Shown: piece after piece, positions 8,534-16,800 of the stretch
How the letters are laid out: every line of letters begins with the position of its first letter
Position numbering within the stretch: position 1 is the stretch's first letter
Source: an uncultured Erysipelotrichaceae bacterium
GTDB lineage: Bacteria; Bacillota_I; Bacilli_A; Erysipelotrichales; Erysipelotrichaceae
Direction: 5' to 3'
NCBI GenBank assembly: GCA_946537255.1
Contig: CAMNFS010000003.1
Span: forward strand, 1 to 64,000
Length of the DNA: 64,000 nt
Translations under genes and position numbers: made by a program
The notes under the pieces: model-generated
Database searches by the model: none
What the model was told of the DNA's origin: nothing
Seen by the model: the letters and a program-made list of their open reading frames with translations, nothing else

Positions 8534-9297
8534 AACTGAAAGTGCTCTGGATGTACCATGACCTCATGGACCTTTATGGAGACAAGGGAAATATACAGGT
8601 GCTGAAGACACGATGTGAAAAGCGCGGCATCGATCTGACTGTCGATACCTGCACCATCGGCGAGATCCGTACCATATCCGATTATGATATCTTTTTTCTC
8701 GGCGGCGGCGCAGACCGGGAACAGAATCTGATCTATGAGGATCTTCTCTTACGCAGAGAGGGGATAGAAGAAGCCATGAAGTCCGGTACTGCTTTTCTTC
8801 TGATCTGCGGTGGCTACCAGATGTTTGGAAAGTATTACCGGGATCAGGACGGAAACACCGTTCCGTGCCTTTCCTTTTTTGATTACTATACCGTTGCCAG
8901 TGACCGGGATCATCGCTGTATCGGAAATATTGCCGTCGAAGTGAACATGGATGGGGAACACTTTCTCGCAGTGGGCTTTGAAAACCATGGCGGGCAGACG
9001 GAGAATGTATCATTTCCGTTTGGCAGTGTCAGATACGGGCATGGAAATACCTTCAATGGAAAATTCGAGGGGTTTCTGAACGATCAGGTGCTCGCGACCT
9101 ACATGCATGGTCCTCTGCTGCCGAAGAATCCGATGATTGCCGACCTGGTTGTGAGACGCGGCCTGCGGCGGAACTATGGCGATGTTTCACTTGATCCGCT
9201 GGATGATACCCTGGAAACAAAGGCCAGGACAGTCATGCTGGAACGGCTTGGCGTCAGTCTGGAAAACAGACAGGAAGCTGAAAAACAATCTGACTGA
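8530..9297 (+). CDS. gatD: Lipid II isoglutaminyl synthase, GatD glutaminase subunit
   Basis: 255 aa class-I glutamine amidotransferase-like protein of the CobB/CobQ type. The nucleophile region is LLICGGYQMFGKYY (Cys near residue 95) and the catalytic His lies in TYMHGPLLPKNP near residue 190. It releases ammonia from glutamine for MurT. The ATGA overlap with murT fits equal production of the two subunits. This gene ends the block that starts at 907 and is followed by a likely terminator. Confidence 0.93.
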   Translation: MKLKVLWMYHDLMDLYGDKGNIQVLKTRCEKRGIDLTVDTCTIGEIRTISDYDIFFLGGGADREQNLIYEDLLLRREGIEEAMKSGTAFLLICGGYQMFGKYYRDQDGNTVPCLSFFDYYTVASDRDHRCIGNIAVEVNMDGEHFLAVGFENHGGQTENVSFPFGSVRYGHGNTFNGKFEGFLNDQVLATYMHGPLLPKNPMIADLVVRRGLRRNYGDVSLDPLDDTLETKARTVMLERLGVSLENRQEAEKQSD

Positions 9298-9780
9298 GCG
9301 TTCCAGGGCAGACCGCTTCAGAGAATCATTCCGGAATCAGGAATGGTTTTTCATTTCTGTCTGATTCATTCCGGGCAGAGTCTGAATGGAATGCGGATTC
9401 TTTTTTCGGCTGTGCAATGATGCGGAGATATCCGGATCAGGAAGATCTGCAGGATGTGAATGAACCGTCTGCGGAAGTCTCAGATATCATATTTCATATC
9501 CGAATGGAGAAGCAGCTGGTATTCCCTGGTTTACAGAAGCGGATGGAAAGATCCCTTCAGAAAATGACAGGATAAATAGCAGATCACTGATGTCTGCTTT
9601 CTCTTCGCTCTGCCGCTAAAACACACCGCCCGTGACAGGCGCTGAACTGAAAGATGTTCAGAAATCATCTGAAGGAATTCAATTCAGACTCTGGAAGCGA
9701 AAAAAACGAACCGGGAACCGGGCCGGACAGAACCGGCTGTTGAATAGGAAGGAACTTGAAACAGAGGCTGAGAAAAAACG
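9298..9780. other. Long gene-poor gap, two terminator-like hairpins and a weak small ORF
   Basis: CATTCC (9327-9332) pairs with GGAATG (9340-9345) ahead of a T-run, a probable terminator for gatD. A second CATTCC/GGAATG pair ends before TTTTTT at 9401-9406. A 52-codon frame at 9417-9575 opens with ATGATGCGG, but it has no Shine-Dalgarno and matches nothing I recognise. The rest, up to the methyltransferase start, shows no gene or clear promoter. Confidence 0.5.
9327..9352 (+). terminator. Probable terminator after gatD
   Basis: The six-base stem CATTCC/GGAATG has a seven-base loop and is followed by GTTTTTCATTT. It lies 30 nt after the gatD stop. The stem is short, so confidence is moderate. 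Confidence 0.6.
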
Positions 9781-10632
9781 ATGAACAATATTTGGTCAGA
9801 TCAGATACAGGGAGTTATGACACTGTATCTCAGCAGGAAACTGAGATTTGATGATTGTTTCTTTGCACAGTATGACAGGGTATTCGGTCTTCCAGAGAAT
9901 GAAGAACTGAAAATTCTGGAAATAGGATGTGGTCCCGGTGCTTTGGCGGAAGCCATGCACAGATGGTATCCCCGGGCACAGATCACAGCCATCGACAGAG
10001 ACAGCAGCTTTATCGCATTTGCAGAGAAAACAATAAAAGATGTGGTTTTCATGGAAGGAGACGCAGCCCATCTGCCGTTTGAGAATGATCATTTTGACGT
10101 TGTGATCTCCCATACTGTTCAGGAACATATCGAGCCAGCGGCTTTCTGGAATGAACAAAGACGCGTATTGAAGCCAGGGGGAATCTGTCTCTGTCTGTCT
10201 GCGAGAAAAGGGATCCATTGTACGGCACCGTGTCTGGAAATGACATCGGAAGAAAAAGAGTTCTGGGAAAGTGTTCCGCACACAGATGATGTTCTGGAAA
10301 AGAATAACGTCGGTAAATATGCTTTATCAGAGGCTGAACTTCCGCGTTCCATGGAACAGAACGGGTTTGTGGATGTTACAGTCGGATATTGTTTGATCGA
10401 TCTGACGCCGGATTCGCCGAAGTATTCTTCCCGGATGGCCGAAACAATGATTGAAGCGATGAGGCAGAATGATCTCGAAGCAATTCAGTCCATGCATTCT
10501 TCCGCCGCAAAGAATGCAATAGATGCCGTGAATGCGAAATATGACCTTCGGATCCGTCTGTATCGCAATGGTGAAAAACAATGGGATACCAGTATTGCGC
10601 TGATTATGACAGTCCGGGGAAGAAAGGGCTGA
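9781..10632 (+). CDS. Class I SAM-dependent methyltransferase
   Basis: 283 aa. The Rossmann-fold S-adenosylmethionine-binding motif I is ILEIGCGPGALAEAM (residues ~42-56), followed by the acidic ITAIDRD (motif II), GDAAHLPFENDHFDVV and RVLKPGGICLCL (post-motif III). This is a Methyltransf_11-type small-molecule methyltransferase; the substrate is unknown. It stands alone between a long gap and a convergent HIT gene. No good ribosome site precedes the ATG; only GGCTGAG is nearby. The A+T-richer codon choice and isolated position hint at a different history from its neighbours, but this is weak. Confidence 0.8.
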   Translation: MNNIWSDQIQGVMTLYLSRKLRFDDCFFAQYDRVFGLPENEELKILEIGCGPGALAEAMHRWYPRAQITAIDRDSSFIAFAEKTIKDVVFMEGDAAHLPFENDHFDVVISHTVQEHIEPAAFWNEQRRVLKPGGICLCLSARKGIHCTAPCLEMTSEEKEFWESVPHTDDVLEKNNVGKYALSEAELPRSMEQNGFVDVTVGYCLIDLTPDSPKYSSRMAETMIEAMRQNDLEAIQSMHSSAAKNAIDAVNAKYDLRIRLYRNGEKQWDTSIALIMTVRGRKG

Positions 10633-10726
10633 GGCCTGTTTCAGTGAACTCTCACACAGTCTGCCTGAGCGGGATCCTCCTGATGAAAAAAAGAAGGTTC
10701 TGAACCCGGATGAGTAAACAGTAAAA

Positions 10727-10752
10727 CCCCTTCATTCGAAGGGAATGAAGGG
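10727..10752 (-). terminator. Terminator for the minus-strand HIT gene
   Basis: A perfect ten-base inverted repeat (CCCTTCATTC and GAATGAAGGG) has a GAAGG loop. On the minus strand it is followed by GGTTTTAC. It may also stop transcripts from the plus-strand methyltransferase. Confidence 0.7.
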
Positions 10753-10826
10753 ATGGAAGAATTTGTGGTATCTTTGGTATCCACCCGCCGACAGTTTCCA
10801 AAGGAGGGATCGGCAGACTGCCTTTT

Positions 10827-11222
10827 TCAGGCGGTAACAGTCTGAAGAACTTCGTTCAGATCTTTTTCTCCCTCGGGATGAAATTCAATCCGGATCGCAT
10901 CCGACTCATTGAACCGGGGGATGATATGACAATGCATGTGATCCACGCTCTGACCGGCGGCTTCCCCGCAGTTGGCCAGAAGATTTACGCCGGCGGCACC
11001 GGTGTTCTTTTTGATTTTTGCGCCAAGCTGAGCGGCACAGGTAAAAACCTTCGCGACAGTGGATGGATCCGCTTCCAGCGCGGAGCTGACGTGTTTCTTG
11101 GGCATGACAAGCGTGTGACCGTAGGTGACCTGGGAGATATCAAGAATTGCCAGGACGTCGTCGTCTTCGTAGACGATTGAAGATGGAATTTTATGATCGA
11201 TAATATCACAGAAAATACACAT
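10827..11222 (-). CDS. HIT family nucleotide-binding hydrolase
   Basis: 131 aa. CIFCDIIDHKIPSSIVYEDD at the N-terminus and the histidine triad HMHCHIIPRF near residue 100 identify an Hint/HIT protein. Such proteins hydrolyse aminoacyl-adenylates or AMP-phosphoramidates in the cytoplasm. The CxxC and the triad are intact and the length is typical. GCGGAGG lies ahead of the ATG, and TATAAT lies further upstream on the minus strand, so it has its own promoter. It is downstream of the lipoprotein terminator at 11252-11278. Confidence 0.92.
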   Translation of the reverse strand: MCIFCDIIDHKIPSSIVYEDDDVLAILDISQVTYGHTLVMPKKHVSSALEADPSTVAKVFTCAAQLGAKIKKNTGAAGVNLLANCGEAAGQSVDHMHCHIIPRFNESDAIRIEFHPEGEKDLNEVLQTVTA

Positions 11223-11251
11223 GAATGGTTTCCTCCGCTGACTATTATACC

Positions 11252-11278
11252 AAAAAGAAAGCCTTCCCGAAGGAAGGC
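11252..11278 (-). terminator. Terminator after the foldase-like lipoprotein
   Basis: On the minus strand GCCTTCC-TTCG-GGAAGGC is followed by TTTCTTTTT. It lies seven bases past the lipoprotein stop and ends the foldase operon. Confidence 0.9.
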
Positions 11279-11284
11279 GTGTGA

Positions 11285-12289
11285 TTACTGGGCCGGGGAA
11301 GCAGATGGTGTAGCGGATGCGGCCGGAGCTTCACTGGCCGCAGGCGATTCACTGGCCGCAGGCGATTCACTGGCTGCCGGAGATACAGCAGGGACAGCGC
11401 TCGGAAGCGGTGTCGGGGCTGCCTTGGACTGTACCAGCATATCCGGATTGGATTCCTTCAATGCGTTGTAGAGTTCAATGTCATAGACATGGAATCCATA
11501 CTTGCGGTAGTAGTAATCGGTGGAGTTTGAAGTGACGGCACCGATGCTGGAAAGACTCTTGATTGCATCTTCCTTGAAATCCGCAGGGGTGTGGGAATTG
11601 ACTTTCACCAGATAGAACGAGGATCCGTCCATACCCGGAAGAAGGACCCATCCATCATCCGGCGAAGAAGTGCGGATCACGGAGTGAACCGAGGAATCAT
11701 AGGTGGTTGTATTCGTTGTCACGATTTCCGGTGTTCCGGTGGAAGTGCTGTTATTCTCTGAAGCTGCCGTTGCGGCATCCTTACTGCCGTCTCTTAATGC
11801 GGACAGGGCCGCATCCGCATCTTCCTTGGCAGTGAAGGTGAGAACGGTTGCCTGAACGGGATCATAGGCTGCGCAGATCTCGTCAAAATGTTCGTCAATA
11901 TACTTTTCGACCAGCTTGTCTGCCTGCAGGGAAGGGATCAGGGAATCATTCTTGAATTCCTCTTCCGTCATGCCCATTGATTCAAGATAACTGGGGAAGG
12001 AATCTCCGTACATGGACTTGTACATGCTCAGAGTGCTTTCCGCACTTTCCTTCATTTCGTCTGTGACTTCAATCTCGGCGCTCGTGACCGCTTTTTCGGC
12101 GTCGCTGACTACCTGGCCGGCACCGCTGTTGGCTTTCAGTACATTGTACAGCTCACCTTTGGTGATGGTCATATTTCCAACTGTCATAACCGTTTCATTG
12201 CTGCCGGGAAGCTTTGCGGACGCGTCCTTGCATCCGACAAGAAGCAGAGCGCAGGAAGCGGAAAGCAGAAAACGCTTCATGTTCTTCAT
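11285..12289 (-). CDS. PrsA/SurA-like lipoprotein with a Pro-Ala-Ser-Glu tail
   Basis: 334 aa. It has a lipoprotein signal peptide, MKRFLLSASCALLLVGCKD, with lipobox LVGC. The N-terminal part (VMTVGNMTITKGELYNVLKA, then EEFKNDSLIPSLQADKLVEKY) resembles the SurA/PrsA N-terminal chaperone domain. Residues ~145-270 occupy the place of a parvulin domain, but I do not see the usual FSxDxS/GGxLG signature, so it may lack isomerase activity. The last ~40 residues are a low-complexity A/S/P/E tail encoded by tandem 18-bp repeats. It is immediately downstream of the parvulin-bearing partner at 12291 (one-base gap). An extracytoplasmic chaperone role is inferred. Confidence 0.75.
   Translation of the reverse strand: MKNMKRFLLSASCALLLVGCKDASAKLPGSNETVMTVGNMTITKGELYNVLKANSGAGQVVSDAEKAVTSAEIEVTDEMKESAESTLSMYKSMYGDSFPSYLESMGMTEEEFKNDSLIPSLQADKLVEKYIDEHFDEICAAYDPVQATVLTFTAKEDADAALSALRDGSKDAATAASENNSTSTGTPEIVTTNTTTYDSSVHSVIRTSSPDDGWVLLPGMDGSSFYLVKVNSHTPADFKEDAIKSLSSIGAVTSNSTDYYYRKYGFHVYDIELYNALKESNPDMLVQSKAAPTPLPSAVPAVSPAASESPAASESPAASEAPAASATPSASPAQ
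11331..11384. repeat. Three tandem 18-bp repeats in the lipoprotein tail
   Basis: TCACTGGCCGCAGGCGAT occurs twice exactly (11331-11348 and 11349-11366), followed by a diverged copy at 11367-11384. On the coding strand they encode SPAASE-type hexapeptides. Confidence 0.9.
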
Positions 12290-12290
12290 T

Positions 12291-13298
12291 TTATTCCACC
12301 TCCATATACTTCTTCAGTTTTTCAAGATTTGCTTCATCCGTGAAGGTAATTCCGAGTTCCTGTCCCTTTTCCCAGAGGGCCTTGTTGGCAAGGGTTGTAT
12401 CGTAGCTGCTGAGCAGAGAACTGTAAACCTCGGACATCGTTACTTCCGTTCCTTCCAGAACGTTGTTCTGATCAATATAAGCCTGCTTCAGAGTTTCCGG
12501 AGTAGTGGCGTTGCAGTGAATGCGGAAATAGCCGAAGCTGCTGGAATAGACCCAGTCGCTGGTTTCGCCTTCCTTCAGTTTCAGCGCGGCTTCCAGGAAT
12601 GCCTTGTCAAGGGTTGTGGTGTTGGCGTCAACCGTACCGAGTACGCCGCCTTTTTCAGAAGTGCTTGGATCCTCGGAGAATTCCTTGGCCACTTCCGAAA
12701 ATTCCTTGCCGGCTTTGAATGCCGCGTCAACCGCGTCCAGCCGTTTCTGTTCATCTTCGGTCGGAGTTCCTTCACCGGAATCACCGTTTTCAAACTTGAC
12801 CAGCAGGTAGGAAATGTTGCGGATCTTCAGTTCATCAAAGTGCTTGTCCGCGTACTGCGAGATCAGTTCATTCTGCTTGCGGTAATCGATCAGATAGGTT
12901 TCAAGGTCTTCATAGCCCTTATAGCCGATGGAGCGAAGACTCTGAGCGATTACATCCTTGTAGTTGGAAGGGTAATTGCTCTGATAGTTGGAAATGATGG
13001 ACGCTGCCTGCTGGGAAGCCCAGGTCTTCATGTCCTCGGTAGCCTCCATGGACTGATTGCTGACGGCGCGCATGAATTCCTGCATGAGGGCACTCGTTCC
13101 GCTGCTCTTGAACATGCTGTCATAATACATGGATGCTGTGACATCGGTTCCGTTGATGGAATATACAACATCCTCTCCGTTGGCTGTCTTACCTTTCAGC
13201 TTGCCTTTGTTCGTGTCATAGATGTAGTAGATCGATATGACTGCGAACACGACAATCAGAAGGCTGACAAACCAGTTCTTTTTAATAAAACTGCTCAT
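12291..13298 (-). CDS. Membrane-anchored PrsA-type peptidyl-prolyl isomerase (parvulin)
   Basis: 335 aa from the ATG at 13298, which has TAGGAGGAACT before it; the open frame runs further upstream without a better start. One N-terminal transmembrane anchor (WFVSLLIVVFAVISIYYIYD) has no lipobox. A SurA-like N-terminal region follows, then a parvulin domain (~residues 180-280) with ISYLLVKFENG, EFSEVAKEFSEDPST, EKGGVLGTVDANT and GYFRIHC. It should help fold exported proteins at the outer face of the membrane. The gene starts a two-gene operon with the lipoprotein at 11285. It has its own sigma-A promoter with a near-palindrome in the initiation region. Confidence 0.85.
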   Translation of the reverse strand: MSSFIKKNWFVSLLIVVFAVISIYYIYDTNKGKLKGKTANGEDVVYSINGTDVTASMYYDSMFKSSGTSALMQEFMRAVSNQSMEATEDMKTWASQQAASIISNYQSNYPSNYKDVIAQSLRSIGYKGYEDLETYLIDYRKQNELISQYADKHFDELKIRNISYLLVKFENGDSGEGTPTEDEQKRLDAVDAAFKAGKEFSEVAKEFSEDPSTSEKGGVLGTVDANTTTLDKAFLEAALKLKEGETSDWVYSSSFGYFRIHCNATTPETLKQAYIDQNNVLEGTEVTMSEVYSSLLSSYDTTLANKALWEKGQELGITFTDEANLEKLKKYMEVE

Positions 13299-13309
13299 AG
13301 TTCCTCCTA

Positions 13310-13327
13310 TTGAAAAACGCTTTTCAA
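13310..13327. promoter_or_regulatory. Near-palindrome at the foldase transcription start
   Basis: TTGAAAAACGCTTTTCAA is a dyad with seven-base TTGAAAA arms. It lies between the -10 box and the ribosome site of the foldase operon, so it would overlap the transcription start as an operator or form a 5' hairpin. Confidence 0.5.
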
Positions 13328-13355
13328 TTATATTCCCTGTCCATTTACTTTGCAA
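13327..13355 (-). promoter_or_regulatory. Sigma-A promoter of the foldase operon
   Basis: On the minus strand TTGCAA (-35) is followed by a 17-base spacer and TATAAT (-10). The ATG of the isomerase is about 29 bases beyond the -10 box. Confidence 0.8.
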
Positions 13356-13445
13356 TTTACCATCTCTCTTTCTTATCTGAATTTTTCCTGAAGATTCTTC
13401 TCTGCGAAACCCGAGGACATTAAACAAGACGCCGTGAAACCCCTG

Positions 13446-13454
13446 TGATATAAT
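13446..13454 (+). promoter_or_regulatory. Extended -10 promoter of the suf operon
   Basis: TGATATAAT is a TGn-extended consensus -10 box, 27 bases before the sufC ATG. No matching -35 hexamer is evident. AGGAG and AAGGA lie in the short leader. Confidence 0.7.
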
Positions 13455-13481
13455 CCGTTAGGAGTAAAAGGAATAACACGT

Positions 13482-14318
13482 ATGAAAGAACTTGTGATAA
13501 AGGATCTCCATGCAGAGGTGGAGGAAAAGGAAATTCTGAAGGGTGTCAGCCTGACAGTGAGACAGGGGGAAGTCCATGCCCTGATGGGACCGAACGGAAA
13601 CGGAAAGTCCACGCTGCTTGCGGCAGTGATGGGACATCCGAAATATAAAGTGACTTCCGGATCCATTACCTGGGATGGACAGGATGTACTTTCCATGTCG
13701 GTGGATGAAAGAAGCCGGGCCGGCCTGTTTCTGGCGATGCAGTACCCTCAGGAGATCCCTGGAGTAACCAACAGTGATTTCCTCAGAGCCGCAATGAATG
13801 TACGGCGGGAATCACCGGTTCCTCTGTTTACGTTTATCCGGTCCATGGAGAAGACCATCAAGGATCTTGAAATGAAGGAAGATCTTGCCCACCGGTTTCT
13901 GAATGAAGGATTTTCCGGCGGTGAGAAGAAACGCAACGAGATTGTTCAGATGGAGCTTCTGAAACCGGATCTTGCAATGCTCGATGAGCTGGACAGCGGC
14001 CTCGATGTGGACGCGCTTCACATTGTTGCCCGTGCCATCAACAACATGCGGAAGGAGTACCCGCTGAGTCTGATTGTTGTTTCGCATTATGAACGGTTCT
14101 ATGAACTGATTGAGCCGCAGTTTGTTCATGTTCTGGTGGATGGTGTCATTGTCGCGGAAGGGGATGCGGAACTGGCAAGGAAGATTGATCAGGAAGGCTA
14201 TGACTGGATTTATAAAGAGTATAATGTTCAGCCTGCCAGTGAAGCCGCTGCGAAAAAACGTACCGCTGTCAGTATCGGTGCCTGCGCAGTCTCACAGAAA
14301 GTACAGGGCAGAAAATGA
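13482..14318 (+). CDS. sufC: Fe-S assembly ATPase SufC
   Basis: 278 aa ABC-type ATPase. Walker A is GPNGNGKST, the Q-loop region is AMQYPQEIPGV, the signature is FSGGEKKRNEI, Walker B is LAMLDELDSGLD and the switch His is in VVSHYER. SufC powers the SufBCD scaffold that builds iron-sulfur clusters in the cytoplasm. A ~30-residue extension past the usual end (from about PASEAAAKKR) is Ala/Lys-rich and of unknown role. It is the first gene of a tight sufCDSUB operon, overlaps sufD by 4 nt and has a strong extended -10 promoter. The Fe-S-dependent enzymes in this window (oxidoreductase, RlmN, MtaB) would be clients. Confidence 0.97.
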   Translation: MKELVIKDLHAEVEEKEILKGVSLTVRQGEVHALMGPNGNGKSTLLAAVMGHPKYKVTSGSITWDGQDVLSMSVDERSRAGLFLAMQYPQEIPGVTNSDFLRAAMNVRRESPVPLFTFIRSMEKTIKDLEMKEDLAHRFLNEGFSGGEKKRNEIVQMELLKPDLAMLDELDSGLDVDALHIVARAINNMRKEYPLSLIVVSHYERFYELIEPQFVHVLVDGVIVAEGDAELARKIDQEGYDWIYKEYNVQPASEAAAKKRTAVSIGACAVSQKVQGRK

Positions 14319-15112
14319 GAACCGTTCATGTCAGTGAGGACATCCGGCTGAACGGAGGATTCGAAGAGTTTGTCATTGAAAGTGACCGGGATCTGGATCT
14401 TTCCATCAGTGCGGAAGGGGAATGTCAGGCGTTTTTCCGTATTCTTTCAGCGAAAAGTCTGCGGATCCGCGGGCATGTGTCAGCTCTTTCCGATGTATCT
14501 CTTGTTTTCTGGAATGAAGGCAGGCAGACGCTCAGAACGGATGAAAGCTATGAAGTAAACGGCAATGCCCGCTTTGTATCAGCGTATGGGGAGTGCAGCG
14601 GCGGAATGACAGACCGCAGCGTTTATGTAGCCCTGCGGGAAAAAAATGCCCAGGCTGAAGTTCTGACCGCGTCCTTGATCAACGAGGTCAAGAACTATCG
14701 GATCCAGGTTGTGAATTTCGCTCCGAAAACCTACGGGGAAATCCGCAACTTTGCGGTTGTGCTCGAAAAAGGAAAACTCATGATTGATGCCATCGGAAAG
14801 ATCGTCAAAAATGCCAAAGGCGCAAAGAGTCATCAGACCAGCCGGTCCATGAGTTTTGCCAAAGGCCAGAGCGCGACGATTCTCCCGGAGCTTCTGATTG
14901 ATGAAAACGATGTTGAGGCAAGTCACGCGATGTCAATCGGCAGAGTGGATGATGAACAGCTGTATTATCTGATGAGCCGGGGCCTTACGATGAAGCAGTG
15001 CACTGCTCTGATCTCTGCCGGATATCTTCTTCCGGTAACGGAAGTGATAAGGAATGAAGAACTGCGCACCACCCTTGCTCAGGAACTGGAAAGGAAGATC
15101 GAAAGCCTATGA
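14315..15112 (+). CDS. sufD: Fe-S scaffold protein SufD (short form)
   Basis: 265 aa. It has the SufB/SufD beta-helix core: RSMSFAKGQSATILPELLIDENDVEASHAMSIG, then the C-terminal LYYLMSRGLTMKQCTALISAGYL. The characteristic ASHAMSIGR segment that carries the scaffold His is present. Typical SufD is ~400-430 aa; the N-terminal helical domain is missing here, so this is a short form rather than a truncation, because the start overlaps sufC correctly. It pairs with SufB and SufC. Confidence 0.88.
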   Translation: MRTVHVSEDIRLNGGFEEFVIESDRDLDLSISAEGECQAFFRILSAKSLRIRGHVSALSDVSLVFWNEGRQTLRTDESYEVNGNARFVSAYGECSGGMTDRSVYVALREKNAQAEVLTASLINEVKNYRIQVVNFAPKTYGEIRNFAVVLEKGKLMIDAIGKIVKNAKGAKSHQTSRSMSFAKGQSATILPELLIDENDVEASHAMSIGRVDDEQLYYLMSRGLTMKQCTALISAGYLLPVTEVIRNEELRTTLAQELERKIESL

Positions 15113-16329
15113 TGGATGTTCAGAGGATCCGGAAAGACTTTCCGATGCTGAAAGCACATCCGGAACTGGTTTATTTTGACAATGGTGCTACGACCCTCAA
15201 GCCGCAGTGCGTCATTGACGCTGTGAATGATTTTTATACCGCTCATACCTCCAATGTGCATCGCGGAGATTACGCGATCGCTTCTCTCAACGACCGCCTG
15301 TATGACGGGGCCAGAGGTTCTTTCGCAAAGCTTCTGAACTGCAGCAGTCAGGAGATCATTTTCACGCATAACGCAACCGCGAGTCTGAACCAGATTGCCT
15401 GGGGGCTCGGACATGATTTTCTCAAGCCCGGGGATGTGATTCTTACAACCGAGGCGGAACATGCATCAAACCTTCTGCCATGGTTTCGGATGAAGGAGGA
15501 ATATGGCGTTGAAGTACGCTATGTTCCCCTGGACAATCAGGCAAATCTTGACCTTTCCGAGTTTGCGAAAGCTCTGACACCGGAAGTCAGGGCAGTGGCA
15601 GTGGCGATGGTGACCAATGTGCTTGGCAGCATTCAGCCGATCAAGGAGATTTCCAGAATGGCGCATGCCCAGGGTGCTCTTGTCATTGTGGATGGCGCTC
15701 AGGCAGTCCCGCATATGAAGGTGGATGTAAAGGATCTGGACATTGATTTTCTCGCTTTTTCCGCTCATAAGATGTGCGGTCCGAGCGGGGTGGGAATCCT
15801 GTACGGAAAAAAGCAGCTTCTCGATGCCATGAGCCCGGTCTTCATGGGAGGGGATATGAATGCCCGTTTTCAGAAGGAATGCACCTATGAACTGAAGAAG
15901 GGTCCCTCCAAATTCGAAGCCGGAACCCCGAACATTGAAGGGGTGATCGCTTCCGCAAAAGCATGTGAGTATCTGATGGAGATCGGTCTCGATGAGATTC
16001 ATGCCTATGAGAAGGAACTGCGGGCCTATTTTCTTGAACAGATGCAGAAACTCGGGAATATAGAAATCTACAATCCGGACAATCTCTATGGACCGATTGA
16101 TTTCAACGCGAAAGGCGTCTTTTCCCAGGACGCGGCCGGGTACCTTGCCTCAAGGAACATAGCAGTCCGCTCTGGCAACCACTGTGCAAAAATACTTCAT
16201 GAAGTGATCGGCACGGACAGTACGATCCGGGCATCCCTTTATTTCTACAACACAAAGGAAGAGGTAGACCGCTGCGTCAGCGCGTGCGCGGATATCTCGC
16301 TGGAAAATGCGATCGGCATTTTCTTCTGA
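15109..16329 (+). CDS. sufS: Cysteine desulfurase SufS
   Basis: 406 aa group-II cysteine desulfurase. The pyridoxal-phosphate Lys lies in DFLAFSAHKMCGPSGVGILYG (positions near residue 225); YFDNGATTLKP begins the protein and SGNHCAKILHEVIG near residue 360 supplies the catalytic Cys. It removes sulfur from cysteine and passes it to SufU. It overlaps sufD by 4 nt and lies 12 nt before sufU. Length and motifs are normal for the family. Confidence 0.96.
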   Translation: MMDVQRIRKDFPMLKAHPELVYFDNGATTLKPQCVIDAVNDFYTAHTSNVHRGDYAIASLNDRLYDGARGSFAKLLNCSSQEIIFTHNATASLNQIAWGLGHDFLKPGDVILTTEAEHASNLLPWFRMKEEYGVEVRYVPLDNQANLDLSEFAKALTPEVRAVAVAMVTNVLGSIQPIKEISRMAHAQGALVIVDGAQAVPHMKVDVKDLDIDFLAFSAHKMCGPSGVGILYGKKQLLDAMSPVFMGGDMNARFQKECTYELKKGPSKFEAGTPNIEGVIASAKACEYLMEIGLDEIHAYEKELRAYFLEQMQKLGNIEIYNPDNLYGPIDFNAKGVFSQDAAGYLASRNIAVRSGNHCAKILHEVIGTDSTIRASLYFYNTKEEVDRCVSACADISLENAIGIFF

Positions 16330-16341
16330 GGAGGCATCATT

Positions 16342-16800
16342 ATGAGTGATTATCTGCAGATGCTGGAGGATCCTGAGGTTCTCAGAGAACTGATCATGGA
16401 TCATTATAAATATCCGCATCACCACAGTCTGACGGAAGACATGAAATACCGGAAGGTTCATATGTCGAGTGACAGCTGTATTGATGATATTACCGTACAG
16501 TCGGACATTGAGGACGGTGTGATCAGGGATATCCGTTTTGACGGTACTGCCTGCACCATTTCCACATCCTCCACTTCCATCATGACCGATCTTCTGCGCA
16601 ACAAGACGGTCGCGGAAGCCAAGGCGATCATTGAACAGTACATGAATATGCTGGATGGAAAGGAATACGATCCGGGCATGCTTGAGGAAGCAGTCGCGAT
16701 GAAGAATGTATACCGCCAGGCAAACCGCATCAAATGCGCGACAATCGGCTGGAAGGCGATCAGTCAGATGATAGAAGAAAGTGAGAACAGCCATGAGTGA
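16342..16800 (+). CDS. sufU: Sulfur-transfer protein SufU
   Basis: 152 aa IscU-like zinc protein. Cysteines are in DSCIDDI (~residue 40), DGTACTIS (~65) and RIKCATIGW (~130), the three Cys positions of SufU, with the Asp ligand two residues after the first Cys. SufU takes the persulfide sulfur from SufS. The usual Gly directly after the first Cys (CGD) is replaced by Ile (CID), a variation worth noting. The start has GAGGAGGC upstream. The gene overlaps sufB by 8 nt. Confidence 0.93.
   Translation: MSDYLQMLEDPEVLRELIMDHYKYPHHHSLTEDMKYRKVHMSSDSCIDDITVQSDIEDGVIRDIRFDGTACTISTSSTSIMTDLLRNKTVAEAKAIIEQYMNMLDGKEYDPGMLEEAVAMKNVYRQANRIKCATIGWKAISQMIEESENSHE

Noticed and set aside
9417-9575. 52-codon frame in the long gap before the methyltransferase
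   Set aside because: No ribosome site, no recognised family and no neighbour support. It may be a gene fragment but this cannot be shown from sequence alone.
10741-10826. Repeated GGTATC and GCCGA/TCGGC segments as a possible riboswitch
   Set aside because: They lie downstream of a minus-strand gene and after a plus-strand gene; no known aptamer pattern fits, and the pairing is weak.
12012-13313. 433-codon plus-strand open frame over the two foldase genes
   Set aside because: The minus strand carries signal peptides, a parvulin domain, promoter and terminator. The plus frame reads through the promoter and has no ribosome site.
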